A DNA stretch of 64,000 nucleotides. Source: Leptodontidium sp. MPI-SDFR-AT-0119 (Eukaryota; Ascomycota; Leotiomycetes; Helotiales; Leptodontidiaceae). The position numbers and the translations under genes were made by a program. The DNA lies in assembly GCA_020726505.1 (NCBI GenBank), contig JAHLEZ010000022.1, forward strand, positions 558,001 to 622,000, in the 5' to 3' direction. How positions within the stretch are numbered: the stretch's first letter is position 1; the number at the start of each line of letters is the position of its first letter. The notes below the pieces were generated by a model that searched no databases, was not told where the DNA came from, and was given only the letters and a program-made list of their open reading frames with translations. Shown here in pieces: positions 1 to 12,297 of this stretch.

Positions 1-775
1 TATCCCAGCTTCGTACGCCATCTCAACGGGCCTCTTCCCAAATCGTTTCATACTATCCGCGATTTCTGATCGACTTTCGCAAAGGTGGATGTGCACCCCC
101 GTCTTCAGCTGTTTCTTCGTCTCGGCAAGCTTGGCGAGAAGTGGTGCGTCGGAAAGTGGGAGCCATTCGAGTCCCAGCCAGACTTTGACACGACCATTTC
201 CCAGACCATCGTTGTTCTTGAAAGCAAGTATGTTATCTTCGATGGAGTCGAGTCGGTGCTCTGGAAGTGCGACATCGTTGCTTAACACAGCTCGTATGCC
301 TATTTGGAGGGCTGCGCTCGCGAGTGAGTCTAGGTGACGGAACATGTCGTTAACTGTTGTTGTTCCGGACTTCAGGGCGGTGATGTAGGAATGCAACGCA
401 GCCGTGCGAGCTGTTTCTGGTGCCAAGGCTCGAATTGCAGGATACCAAACTGTATCTAAGTACTCCCAGAGGGGAAGGTTGTCATTGTATCCCTAGGTAA
501 GTTGTAAACTTTCTGTTTCACTTTCTGCGTTTGGCTCATCATACCTTTGCGACTGATGTATGAAAATGCAAGTCTACGAAGCCAGGCATCACTAACTTAT
601 CTGTCCCGTCGATGATTGTCGTTTCTCCTGGGAAATAGCCAAGAGTGGCATCTGGTGAGAAGGTCCCGACGCTGAAAATCTTGTCATCTCGAATCTCAAT
701 GCTGCCAGGGTAGTAAAATGAATCCACATCATCGAGAGTGTGAATAGTTACGTTTTGAATGATGATTCGGCCCAT
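1..775 (-). CDS. Amidohydrolase-family deaminase/chlorohydrolase-like enzyme (3' end beyond window)
   Basis: Exon 1 is 775..545 and exon 2 is 492..1, joined in phase 0 across a GT-AG intron (544..493). The gene runs off the left edge, so only the first 241 residues are seen. The protein opens with a short beta-rich segment and then MPGFVDLHFHTSVAKG, the HxH metal-binding strand of the metal-dependent amidohydrolase superfamily. Further on are LPLWEYL, SGTTTVNDM and the third metal-ligand region HIHLCESR. This order fits the SAH/MTA deaminase, TrzN/AtzA and guanine deaminase branch. Such enzymes hydrolyse amino or halogen groups from heterocyclic rings in the cytosol; the substrate here cannot be told. 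The last metal-binding Asp lies outside the window. Confidence 0.85.
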
Positions 776-2176
776 GTTGAAAGGTCAAAAATGTTGGATG
801 GCTTGAAAACTGAGCCCAGAACAGCAAGTCTACATGACAAGTCGAAAGTGGGGGCGGGGGTATTCACGATCTCGCTGCGTCAAATTCGTGTAACTAAAGG
901 CAAACCATCAAGGCATAGATAGATTAGAAGAGCAAGAGCTATCTATTTACGATAACAAGCCAAATGCTCATAATCTACGGCCGGCAACATTTGTGCCGGC
1001 GGCAATATCTTATGGCAAAGCTAGCACTTGTATGCATTTTCCGCCAACACTACAATACTAGAGATCAGGGATCCAGGGTTTGTCTTTCTGCAGAATTGAG
1101 ATATTGTAGTTTTAACAAACAAAGGTCAAGCAAAGACTGCCGCAAAAGCCCATGTCCCGAGAAATGATGCAAGATTGAATGATGGAAGCGTGGGTAGGAA
1201 AGGAACTACTACATAGTATATAATAAACCAAAACGACAAAAAACGACATCAAAACATAGCGGCTGGTTTTCTTCATGTGAAGAATGGCAGGAGATGAAAA
1301 GAAAGAGCCTACCTTGGAGAAAGGCATCGCAAGTCACGTGGGCCCGACTAGACTCAAAAAGGGGTCTGAGGATAGGATCTGAATTTTCTAATATCCGTTT
1401 CAAAACAGAATGATCGACGCATCAGATGTTTATCAATCAATCCTTCTCCATCGTTCGTCTCGCTTATGCTGCCACGGCGTCGAGAGCGCGAGGCTGAAAC
1501 ACGCACAATCTCACACCATCGCCTCGAGTAAAACCCAGTGTCTCGTGCATAAACGCTCCTCGCTCCAACCTCACTATAACTATCCGGAATATGGTTTCTT
1601 GATCAAGGTATATCGTCACGGCGGGTAGAAGGTAAGAGGCGAAAAAGGCTATACTTCAATATCCCAAATGAAAGTCCTTTATCGCGATCTGAAGGTCTAG
1701 CCGCGAGTCTCAAATACTTGATGCAAGATCTGTATCAAAACAGCTCCAGGCCGTGCCCCTCACTCCTTCGCTCCACTCATGCACCTCAGCGATAACTCTA
1801 ACTTCCAATTGCCAGGATGTATCAGGGATTAATTCGAGCAAGCGGAATGCGATCCTTGGAACGATCTGACGATATTACCCAAGATGTGCTCCCGTCCCAA
1901 GCAGGAGTTTAAAACCTATCGAGTCAGCTCCTAGAGGAGCAAAGTACTAGAGACACAGGGGCGAGCTAATGATCCGATCCTTTTTGATCTGATACTTGAG
2001 GCACGCGCCGAGAAGCACGACAGTGGACACAGTGGTAGAAAATCAACTCCGTAAAATCCACCTCAGCCCCTACGCACTGTTAGTCAATGTACCTGCCGCA
2101 AGACAACGAAGGAACGAGAAGCAGATCGACCGCAAGACGTTAGGATATATACCGATGAGGATGGAATAGAAGATCG
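776..2176. other. Intergenic; no gene seen
   Basis: This stretch lies between two divergently transcribed genes. Open frames are short, lack splice continuity and show no recognisable domain. It should hold the promoters of both neighbours; no clear element was identified. Confidence 0.6.
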
Positions 2177-2976
2177 ATGTCCTTGACACGAATCCCCTTG
2201 CAACAAGTGTTCCGCAGCAAACGGCAGAAAAGCTCATCGGTGTCGTCTCACGATTCCACGACCAGCATCTCAAGCACCTCATCGATATCTCCTACTGAGG
2301 AGAAGATCTCTCCTTTCTCTAGCCTCAGCTCGATTGATACGAAAGTTGCGCCGATCCCACCACCGAAAGAGAGTCGTACGAGTAATCCCTTTGCTTTTGC
2401 GCAGTTCGCGCGAGGGTTTCCAGACATGTCGTCTTCTGGCTCGCCACCGACGATGAGGGGAACGAGGACACCGCAAATGCTGGAGTATGAACGCCAGGCT
2501 GAGGAAAGAGCAAGAGAAATGGCACAGATCGAGGAGGATAGGGCAAGGATGAATGAAGAGATGGATAAGATGGCTAGGGAGCAGGAGAGGATTGCGCAGG
2601 AAGAGTATGAAATGAGACAGTATTACGAAGCCGAGGCATTGAGGCATGCGGAGGAGATGAGGCTGCATAAAGAGGGTGAGTTTTTCCTACCAAAGCACGT
2701 TGAGCGTTTTGCAGGTCTCTGGAGAAATTGAGAAAGAGAGGAGGTTGGATTGGATGCGTGCTAACAATCATAGTAGAAGTGCGCCGACACCAGGAGAGAG
2801 TAAGAGAGCACGAGCGACGAATACGCGACCACGAAGCCAGCTCCGAAGCATTCGCCAAGGTCATCGTCATGCCGGCAAAAGGTGGACGGCAGATATCATT
2901 CATGTCTCCTGGAGCAAGAAATGGCAACGGGGCGCTGAATGGAGCAAATGGGGCAAATGGGGCCAACGGAGCGTGA
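2177..2976 (+). CDS. Ser-rich coiled-coil protein of unknown function
   Basis: Exons are 2177..2675 and 2774..2976 (233 residues). The intron 2676..2773 starts GTGAG and has GCTAAC 15 nt before its CATAG end. Splicing joins two halves of one highly charged helix, which supports the model over the unspliced frame that stops at 2731. Residues 1-75 are Ser/Thr/Pro-rich and likely disordered. Residues about 95-200 are a long Glu/Arg/Met-rich coiled coil. The tail ends in a repeated Asn-Gly-Ala tract (NGANGANGANGA). No domain is recognised. The start is the first Met of the open frame; an upstream exon cannot be excluded. Confidence 0.6.
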
Positions 2977-3661
2977 GGAGCAGTGTGAGACGGACGGAGA
3001 TAATTTGAGGAGCCCATGAAGAGCGATGCTGCCGAGCACAGGAGGAGACTTCATCCCGGGTGTCATCCACAACATCCCTTAAGATGGTGATTCTGTCCAG
3101 ACACAGTTGGGGATCCCATGCAGCGTCTCGATTCCCGAAGTTCAAGGTCTGGAACCTGCTTGTGGTGGAAACGAATGCACTCGAGGAGTTCTGTGCAATG
3201 ACATGCTGGGAGCAACATGGTGGAGACGGGGGAGGGGCAATTCAAGAATTGAATGGGGAGGCGAGTATGTCTACCAGCTCCACGTCTCCATCGTCGCTAA
3301 TTGAAGGCAGATATAGGAGGAGATGAAGTTCATGTATCATCATGTATCATTTTTGTAATTATTAGGGGAAGGGACTAAAAGTTTTCCTGGTAGTGTAATG
3401 ATCATCTACGCAACACATGTGTATTTGTCTGATCAATTTGTAAATTATGCCGCGAATGGACGAACAGAGTCCCCATCATATTTTTGCGGAGTAGGGCTTC
3501 TTGTCATTGGTAAGCTGGGGGAGCAGAATACTATGTATTGTACATATTCAAAAGGCATTCCAAATGAACAAATTGCCATGGACGCCAGTTTGTGATGACA
3601 ATGCTCCAACATCTAACCCACAAACTCCAAATGGCGCAAATATTTCAAGAGAGACAACAAG
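2977..3661. other. Convergent intergenic region
   Basis: This lies between the 3' ends of the coiled-coil gene and the MFS gene. Only overlapping short open frames are present and no gene is supported. Confidence 0.55.
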
Positions 3662-5640
3662 TCAGACCTCTTCTTTCGGTATATCTGTCTGTTCCCTCCG
3701 AGCTTCAGCTCTCTTCCCTTCCTGAATGGCCGTCGCCTCGTCCCTCCCAGTTTTCTCTTTTTCCTTCGCCTCTAGACGATGTCTTTCCTCCTCGTCAAGA
3801 CCAGTCTTCACAGTCTGATGCTCCTTACTGAGGACATTATTCCCAATGAATGCCGTGATAACCAATCCCAGTGCCGCAAAGGCAACATACAAAATCCACA
3901 TCACCTTCAAACTCTCATGGAAAGCTTGTCTGGCAACTGCTTGCTGGGCTGGGGGAAGCTGTGCCACGATACCAACACTTGCACCTGCCGAGCCGCCAGA
4001 GAGTGCAGCAGCAGTTTCGGGGCCGAGAGCTGCAAGTAGGGCCGGGAATCGTTTCTGCATTTCGTTTTGGAAGACCACACCACCGATGACAACGGATATA
4101 GACGTTGATAGGTTTCGAGTGAAGCCGAATGTGGCTGTTGCTGTTGCGATGTCCTTAGGCGCAATCATTGTCTGCAGGGCCAAAAGAGGAGATTGGAAAT
4201 TGGGACCAACTCCGATACCTGCCACAATCTGGTATAGGATTATTTTTGTCCAGTTCCGGTCGCGTGGGAGATCTATATAAAGTCCGAAGCCGAGGACCAT
4301 GATAATCATGCCGAACCAGATCGGTGGGAGATACTTCCCGGTCTTCTTGATGAAAACGCCAGTCAATCCTGAAGTGAAGGAAAGCGACATGACGAATGGG
4401 AGCAAGTAAACACCAGAGAGAAGAGGTGTGGCCCCCAGCACTGACTGGAAATAGAGGGGCGCGTAGTAAGTCCCTGCGATGAAGGAAGCGCCGTGGCAGA
4501 AACAGACGCCAAGAGAGGCAATGTTGGATCTGTATTTGAAAATTCGGAGAGGCATGACTGGGTATCGTGCGAATTTCCATTCATTGAGAACGAACAATCC
4601 ACCGACGACGACACCGAATACGATCAGGCAGATGACAGTTGCTGATCCCCAAGGATGTGTAACACCACCAAATTCGAGGCCGAGGAGGAGCATCAGAGTT
4701 CCTCCAACGATTGTGAGCGAGCCTGCCCAATCAACCGCTTTAAGGCCCTCCCAGACTGGCGTTCGAGGGTTATGTAAATGTAGGAAGAAGAAAAGGAGGA
4801 TCGATACAGTTCCCGTGATAGGTACTACTTCGTGTCAGCATCGAGCTCCATCGTACTGCATCTGTATCACTTACGGTTGATGTAGAAACACCACCTCCAC
4901 GATACCTTCTCTGTGAAGACTCCTCCAAGGATAGGCCCAACAGCACTGGCAAATGCCCAGACCATTCCAATTATCCCGTAATATGCCCCTCTAGCACGCA
5001 TACTGAAGAGATCCGTTATGCAGATGTTCACCAGAATAATCAACCCTCCACCGCCGATTCCCTGGATAGCTCTTGCAGTGATCAACATCCCAATGCTGAC
5101 ACTAACAGCTGCCAGCAGACTCCCTACAAAGAATACACCGGATGCCGCAAGTAAAACAGGCTTGCGCCCCCAAATATCCGAAAACTTGCCCCATGATGGA
5201 ACAGAAGCCGCGTTTGCAAGCAAGTATGCGGATCCAATCCAAGTATATCCGGCATTCGAGTGGAAGTATTCGCTGATAGTAGGCAGGGCAGTAGTGATAA
5301 TAGTCGTATCGAGAGCGGCTAGAAAGACGGACGCGCAGAGCGAGAGGACTATTATGGTCGTTTGTAGTTTTGTTCTCGTATCTTCAGGATTTGCTGAGGG
5401 CTGCGAGGGAGTAGCATCGCTACTCGTTGGAGAAGGTGATTCTGGATCGACGGTCGTTGAGCCTTCGATGCTAACATTCGAGCTACCTGTAGTATTGGGG
5501 AGGTTCTTCGAGGAGATGGATGTTTGGTCGTGGTCTTCTTGGTCTTGGCCCTGATGACCGTGAGTTGTTGATTTTTCCCCCGCGCCAATTCTTCCTGCCT
5601 CGGTCTTGGTTTCGGCTTCGTTCCGCATCTCTTTACCCAT
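3662..5640 (-). CDS. MFS multidrug-efflux transporter, DHA (drug:H+ antiporter) type
   Basis: Exon 1 is 5640..4875 and exon 2 is 4824..3662 (642 residues). The intron 4874..4825 has donor GTAAGT, and the TAG acceptor restores the common family string CFYINLPITG. A hydrophilic N-terminus of about 90 residues precedes TM1. Motif A reads GKFSDIWGRKP and the antiporter motif C is the GPILGG region. Many further hydrophobic spans give about 14 predicted membrane segments, followed by a charged cytosolic tail. Such proteins export drugs, toxins or secondary metabolites across the plasma or vacuolar membrane using the proton gradient. No biosynthetic cluster adjoins it, so a general detoxification role is more likely than metabolite self-protection. 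The substrate is unknown. Confidence 0.9.
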
Positions 5641-8277
5641 GAGGGGCTTGTCTTGTCTTGTCGCACAATCTCCAACGTATTGATCGTTCTCGGTGTTACA
5701 ACACAGTCATGCTGGGTATATTTGAGAGACGTCTGATCCTTAAGTGAAAGGAGTGAATGAAGGCGCAGGGAAATTTGTTGAAAGGGAAGAATTCGAGCGA
5801 GGGGTCTACAGTAGCAGCAAACCGCCATCGCGCGCACTAGCACAATTATTTCTTCATTACGTCTTATAGAGCGGGACGGAAAAGCGGCACCATCACATAT
5901 TCAGACCAATGAGTTGCTTGGAATCGAAGCTTATTCCTCAGATGTACAAGGATATTCAAAGCTGTCATCGGGTTTTGGAGAAGAGTCGGGTCCGAGGAAT
6001 GAGAAGCACGGCCGACTTCACGATCTTTTGGGAGACTGTCCTTGGGAACGGAACTTAAGGGAACGGAATTCAAGTGAACGGAATTTAAAGATACAAGACG
6101 ATTCCGAAAACGAAAACGAAAACTTATCTCTGTGCTTGATAGGAGTTGAAAGCTCTCTCTTTCATAAACATAATCCACCGCTTGTCTCTTTATTCGCGAG
6201 GAACTTTTGTGCGGTGTGAGTAATTGCTCCCATTGCTTGCGTGCTTTGCTTCGCTTTCGGATGAAGACTTCCATCTCGAGTAATGAGCCACAGTTGACCC
6301 GATCACGGGTTGACGGGTTGGTTGAAGGCCAAGAAAGCCGCCCCGGATTGGCATTGTGGGGTGCGGTTGGCGGCGCGTGCCGATGATGACCTTTGTTAAA
6401 GGATAGGAGAGACTTTCGCTAAACAGAATGACGATTAGATAATTCATAGCCCTCATAATCACCCTAGAACTTGAGATCGATGCTCTAATCATCGAATCGT
6501 ATAGCCAGGCAAACAGTTGCATGTTCTTCGCACTGGCTCTAGATGATTGGCACCAGAGTGTGAACTGCCCTGGGTCACTCCAAAGGCAGCAATGTTTCAT
6601 CGACCCATTCGACTGCTTTCCGTTAATTCTGAATAGCAAAGTTGATGTTGCCTTCGATCCTCCGACATTGCGGTATCCGAAGATATTCACCTGGTAGTTT
6701 ATAGTAAGTACGACATATTTTTGTGAACGACGTACTTAGTTTGGGGTGAGTTGAGTGGGGACTTCACTCCTCTAGGAACCGCTTTCCCTTGCCAACCAAT
6801 TGAAAACTCGATGTTTAGAATCTGGGGTTGCTGATGCAAGCGTTCAGATTGCCAGGGAAAGACAATTTTCTGCTGAGTTGACCGTTGCCTCGCTGGCAAG
6901 CAAGTGCTGGTTGTAGTTAACCATCAGATTGCCAGTGATGTTGAAAGCCTAAACAGTTGGGATTGATGAGATATACTAGGAGCACGAAAACCCATGCGCC
7001 GTCGAGTCAATTGCCTCAGATGAGTTTTCAAGAGCTTTTTGCATTCCCTTTCTCACGGAGGGCTGGCTCTGTTAGACTCGCAAACTGAGAAGGGGACAAA
7101 AGATCCTATCTTTGCATACGGGACGTATAAGGACTGCCAAATACTGTGGTATGCATCGCTCAAGTTCCTAGTAAACGTTCTAGTTCTTGTTGTGATAGTC
7201 CGGTTGTTAGCTGTTGAATTTCAGCAATCACCTCTTTCTTGAACTGACGCAGAGAAAAACCAGGTAGAGATAACATCTTGAAGCACAAACAGAAATCCAG
7301 TTTGATGTACTGAAAAGAGAGTAATAGAGAAATCCAGGCCTACTCATATCCAGGTACAAGTAATCCGGCTTGTTGTTTTCTCCCCTCTTTTATCTCCCCG
7401 TACGCTTTTATGAGTTGAAAAATATTAACTTCCAAGAGCTCAAAGCACGGATGCATACTTTTACGAGAGAAATCCAAGAATAACCCCCAGTCGGAAGTAT
7501 AAACCAACTATACACGAAAGAATGTTGTTTCCACCCCGCAACTTGGGTCCAAGCTCTCAACATCCCCCACTCAGATCTCGCTACAGTAACCCACGATGTG
7601 ATGCTATATCGAAGGCCGATTGCAGCCACAGATGCTTCTAAAGCGAGCAGGGCACGAGCATGACTTTCGGAGCCTCAAGGACCCCCAGGATGTTTCCCAC
7701 GGTGTTTCCCAGGTAGATTTTCCGGACAGAGCTTCTCGGTCAAGAGCTCAGGCTTGGGTACCTGGGTAGTTCGCTTGTTGACTTGGCCTCGCCAAAAATA
7801 AATTTGACCGACTTCGACTACATCTCTGCAGCTGCGTTCAAGTATTCTATCAGCTCTATACACAGCTTAAAACTGTGAAGTACACAAATGCTGTCCCAGA
7901 TCACTTGTGTTCTCGGAGACCAATTGTTTCATGGCTGAAGCCACGCGTCGAGAGATTAGGCCATCAGAAGTCTTGAAGGTATCTCATGCCAAGCAATGGC
8001 AGGATCAACAGGTATACACAGCCAACGATCCTCACCTTTGATCTCGTGACGGCAGTTGGAACCCATTCAATCAATTTATCGCTCTGGATATGACGTCTCG
8101 CCAGCGGAAGGCAGCAGAAGAAAAGTCCGACGACTTGGGACTCTTTTTCTTTACACTTCTTCGCACTGCTTTCACGCCTTTTCGCGCTCCTCCAAACACC
8201 AACCTCGCGGATCAAATTTCCACACCACACCCTACCACACCCCCCACACCCAGCTTGGACGCAAATCTATACACGCA
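5641..8277. other. Long gene-poor stretch
   Basis: No gene is supported in this 2.6 kb upstream of the MFS transporter. A short degenerate repeat of GGAACGGAA-type units occurs at about 6045-6090. A 166-codon open frame on the minus strand (6690..6190) has no recognisable domain and no codon-bias support. Confidence 0.5.
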
Positions 8278-8939
8278 ATGCCGCACGCAACAACTGGAAC
8301 AGCGCATGCCTGCCCAGGTGCTTCAGGACCCGTCAGCCTGAAGAATGGAAATGTCATTCCTGCAGGAAACTGCATCTGGATGAGAATGAGTGGGAGGCGT
8401 GGCTGGTGTAGGAAACATGAGCACTTTTGCTAGCTGCACAACTGGACATACTCCAAGAAGGATGAATGTAAGCACTGCGTCAGTGCAGAGAAATAAGTGT
8501 ATTTTGGATCTGCGCGGCTGAGATCCAGATGCTGATCAAGATTAGCGCGAGGAAGAAGGAGATGGATGACGCCCGCAAGAAGAAGCGCGACGACGACGAC
8601 GAAGGCAGGAAGGCGCCAAAGAAGAGTAGGAAGGGGGGAGTGAGTTCACCTTCAAAGGAGATGGCCACGCCGTCGCCGAGGAAGACGAGATCGATGACGA
8701 AGAAGGAGGCAGAGACCAAAGGAGCCACAAAAGGAGCCACAAAAGGAGCCACAAAGGGAGTCACCAAAGCCGAGCACATAGACTTCTGGATGTCAGGAAA
8801 GAAACTCGATATCTCGCGGCTCATAAAGAATACAATCCATTCGCCAGATGCCGACCCCCCCGGCTTCCTATTCCGAAGACTCAAATTGTGCATACAGCTT
8901 CATCTCCCAGCAACACGCCAATCTCCTCGCTGCCTTTGA
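8278..8939 (+). pseudogene. Cys/His-rich small protein gene with a Lys-rich tail, apparently interrupted
   Basis: An open frame from ATG 8278 encodes 51 residues ending WCRKHEHFC and then a TAG at 8431..8433. The same frame continues for 20 codons (LHNWTYSKKDECKHC) to TAA at 8494..8496. Together these give paired Cys/His residues spaced like a small zinc-binding module. A third open segment, 8529..8939, is extremely Lys/Asp/Glu-rich and carries a 12-bp tandem repeat encoding GATK. An intron of GTAAGC type (8468..8528) could link it to an alternative frame starting at ATG 8418. In the segment's last part a 7-C run separates two coding-looking frames, the other ending in taa near 8968. Either this is a multi-exon gene whose splicing I cannot resolve, or it is a decaying gene. 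I favour decay. Confidence 0.35.
8716..8770 (+). repeat. 12-bp tandem repeat, about 4 units
   Basis: The unit is close to AAAGGAGCCACA, repeated with few changes and encoding TKGA-type tetrapeptides inside the Lys-rich open frame. Copy number could vary between strains. Confidence 0.75.
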
Positions 8940-8970
8940 ACTACACTTCCACCATTTACCGGCATAAACA

Positions 8971-10508
8971 ACTCGGGGCATTTTAGGCGTGCAGTGGGAT
9001 TTGCAGTCAAGCAGATGGAAGTCAATATATTATAGGTAATGGGTCGGTCTCGATTTTGATTACTGGGATCTGGGAGATGATTGAGGGCAACATTGCGGGA
9101 CCGGGTCTTGGTTAGTTGGTTGGTGTGGCTAGATAGATTGGGATCTGTATAATGATTTGAAGGCGTTCTTGTTTCTATCCACGAAAGGTGTGTAAGGTTT
9201 AGAGTGGAGAGCTGGAGAGTTGGAGATAATAATAAAAAAAGGAGATTTCGTTCTCCTCCCGCAAGGAGAGTTCCTTTCAGTGGCTCATATCCTAGCAGTG
9301 ATTACCTTTCAAAAGCGAAGTCGGAATTTGCATCCCGATCCACTCTAAGAGCTGACACCCAAGACTTAGTCCCCCCCTCCCTCTCCTAAATTTTCTTTTT
9401 CCCTTTTACCCACCGTTGATTTTCCTGCGAACAAGAGGCAGAATGTCAAGCTTGAAGCCCAGCTGACTGGCAGCTCAATTTAGCCCCTTTTCTAACCGAG
9501 CATTAAGCGAAGGTTTGTTTTATCGGAGTTAATGCAGCTATTCTATAATAATATTCCATCAGAAGCTAACATTCCCATACATTAATTTAATAGTTATTAA
9601 GTTCTCTCACGGATTGCTTCATTGCTCTTGCGTAGGGAACATTGATAGACTTGTGACCTGGTTCTGTTGCTCATACCCCATGGCTCGTCTTGTTTTCGTC
9701 ATTCCTTTCTTTGATGTACTAGGCTTTACGCCCGAAATACCTTAACCTCTCGCGCAATGATTAATGGATTCCAAAGGCTGTAGATATTTTAATAGCGCTT
9801 GCATATGTTTGAAACATGCGTCTTGGTAATTATCACCGATGTGGCAATGCTTAGGAATCATGTCCGAAGTAGCACCGCCGATGGCTTTGGTCCCTTGACT
9901 CCAATGCTGAGGACGATTTCTCCTTAGTCAAGCGAAGAGTATTTACATCCACTTTTTGTCAAAAAATCCAAATTAAGTTGATCAAAAGACCTACTGTTGG
10001 TACAGAGCCAATTGATTGCGGACTACAGACTGCTCAAGCCCCACCTCACCACAACGTTATGTTGTTGAGTTACGGTCCAACCACATTCCATGCTAGGGAA
10101 ATGGTTACTTGATAGCTCTAAAACTGTATGAAGAATGAATTAGTCAAGTAAAAGAGGTCCCTGGGCCGTGCTCCGCCATAGATACATTACCTTTTTACCA
10201 TTTCTGCTGACAAATGGTCCGTGGAGGAGACGAAAGACTCACACAGCAGGTTCGGCGAGGATGTCATCTAGCTTAATTTGGGCGACTAGTTCCACTTTCA
10301 CAGCTTCAAGATTTCAGTATGACGAGCTGTGGAGCTTGCAAAACCTGCCATCTACTTCCCACAAAATGCTCAAGGGGTACATATAAGACACTGTTCCTGG
10401 ATCTGCTTCACTCAGCAACTTTTGACAGCTACTCAAACATTCCTATTTCATTGATTCAATATCTTCAAACGCCAAACAGAAATCTATCTCCCATTCAAAT
10501 AAGTAATA
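8971..10508. other. Intergenic; no gene seen
   Basis: About 1.5 kb without a supported gene. The middle (about 9500-9610) is AT-rich. The last 300 bases presumably hold the promoter and 5' UTR of the NmrA-like gene. Confidence 0.55.
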
Positions 10509-11504
10509 ATGAGCTCATCGAAGATCGGCGTTTTCCCAGCTTCTGGTGGTCTCGGTGGCAGTACTTTGAACCACCTAATCAATGTTGTTGGCCCATCTCG
10601 GGTTGTCGCCATTGTTCGAAAGCCTCGGAACGTTCCTTCTAATATCCTCGAGACGGGGGTCACAATACGTCAAGCAGACTATGACGACGCCCCAACATTG
10701 GATCACGCATTTGATGATATTTCCACTTTGAACCTGATTTCCTATGCCAGCATTGAGCATGAGCATAGGTTTAAGGTATGCACTGTAACTACACTTACTC
10801 CACCGGACCTTCTCTAACACTTAAAGCAGGTCCACAAACTTGCCATCGACGCAGCCAGAAAATCGGGCGTGAAACACATCTTTTACAGCTCTCTAGCTTT
10901 TGCTGGGAACGGCGACCCGACCTCAGCCGCGCATGTCATGCAAGCACACCTTGACACGGAAAAATACCTGGCATCGCTGGCAGAGCAAGATTCTTCGTTT
11001 ACATATACCGTTGTTCGCATAGGGCTCTACTCTGAGTCTTTTCCGCTGTACACCGCGTTCTTCGATCTGAAACAGCCCGACGATGTCAGGATCCCGCACA
11101 ACGGCACCGGTCCTGGTATTGCCTGGGCCAAACAGGATGACCTAGGTAATGCAATGGCGCTGTTGGTGAAGTCTTTTACCGAGTCACGCGATACCTTCGC
11201 GTTTGTAAACAGAATTATCTTGCTCTCAGGTCCTCGAGAGTGGTCGCTTTCGGAGACGGTTCAGGCACTAGGCCGTGTGTCGAAGAAAGCTGTTAAGCTT
11301 CTGGAAGTCTCTGTTGATGAGTATGCTTCCCAGCCTCAAGTGCAGAATGGCCTCACATATGGCGCGGGAGACTTGGCAGCAGTTTGGGCAACAGCTTTTG
11401 AAGCTATTCGTCGTGGTGAGGCGGCTGTTTCCACATCGATTCTGGGACGGATCTTAGGGAGAGAACCTGAAGGGTTTGAGGAGACGATTTCAATGATGGT
11501 TTAG
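10509..11504 (+). CDS. NmrA-like NAD(P)-binding protein
   Basis: Exons are 10509..10775 and 10830..11504 (313 residues). The 54-nt intron starts GTATGC and ends GCAG. The N-terminus MSSSKIGVFPASGGLGG forms the first beta strand and glycine-rich loop of a Rossmann fold. It is followed by a second strand with an Arg (AIVRKPRN) suited to NADP(H). Downstream GVKHIFYSSLAFAG matches the NmrA/HSCARG and isoflavone-reductase-like pattern for the region that replaces the catalytic Tyr-Lys of classical SDRs. Members act as NADPH sensors or as quinone and enone reductases in the cytosol. This protein lacks the YxxxK pair, so a sensor or atypical reductase role is possible. Function is inferred from fold only. 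Confidence 0.8.
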
Positions 11505-12297
11505 ATGTTGGATTTAAAAGTCACGACCAGGGTTATACAATTTAATGGATAAGAGTGACCAGTTCAGGTCGCGGTCTTGCTCCCCATCTTCCCGAGCTTC
11601 TCCCCGCTTTGCAATTCTTTTACGTCAGAGATTCGTGATACCGGAGGAAAGCAAGGAACAGACTCGGAAACTGGTTGAAGCTCATGCTCATCACAGCAAA
11701 GAGCTAAATTGCCATCTCCAAGTTTGCTGTTGTCGTCTATTTACAGTTCGCCTTTACCCCGTCTTACAAGTGATAGGGCAGCTCAGCCGAAGGATTCCGT
11801 CTCATTCAACCCCTCATTTGCCAGAAGTAAGTAAGCTGAAGCCCCGGATTGGCAGAACCAAAATAAATTAAGCGACATGTCAGTTATGCAGCCAATAGTA
11901 GGAATGGAACCCTTCAGCCCTAAGCCAGGTACAAGAATAACATGCCAGCGCAAGCGGTTTGTTGGAAGCCAGATGCTGGAGATGGGGAGATTGAAGTGTT
12001 TTGAAATCAAGGAAAGTGGTCTCGGCAAGCCACATTGGCTATATTTGTGACTTGAACAAAGGACTTCGGAAAAGATGACAATCCAAGAGGACTTCAAATT
12101 TACAAAAGCCCCCTCTTCGTAAGATGATCTACCATTTCTGCGAATTTTGATACTGCAGGCCTCGCATGTTACTCAGCCAAAGCCACATCTCACATCACCA
12201 GCTTCGGAAGCCCATTTGAAATACCTTTCACACCCGATTCATCCTCCGCCACGAGCTTAAACAACCCAGCTCAAGCCTCCAACTCCTCATTGTCAAC
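11505..12297. other. Intergenic; no gene seen
   Basis: No supported gene. It contains the promoter and 5' UTR of the small secreted protein downstream. Confidence 0.55.

Noticed and set aside
2676..2731. Unspliced end of the coiled-coil gene at 2731
   Set aside because: A good intron with GCTAAC branch site joins two coiled-coil halves in frame, while the unspliced end breaks the pattern.
6190..6690. 166-codon minus-strand open frame
   Set aside because: No domain, no splice context and composition close to non-coding.
8056..8277. Open frame upstream of the Cys/His-rich segment as a longer N-terminus
   Set aside because: The part before ATG 8278 has low-complexity Pro/Thr/His content and reads like 5' UTR.
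6341..11850. Shared word CCCCGGATTGGC at about 6341 and 11837 as a repeat family
   Set aside because: Similarity does not extend beyond about 12 bases.
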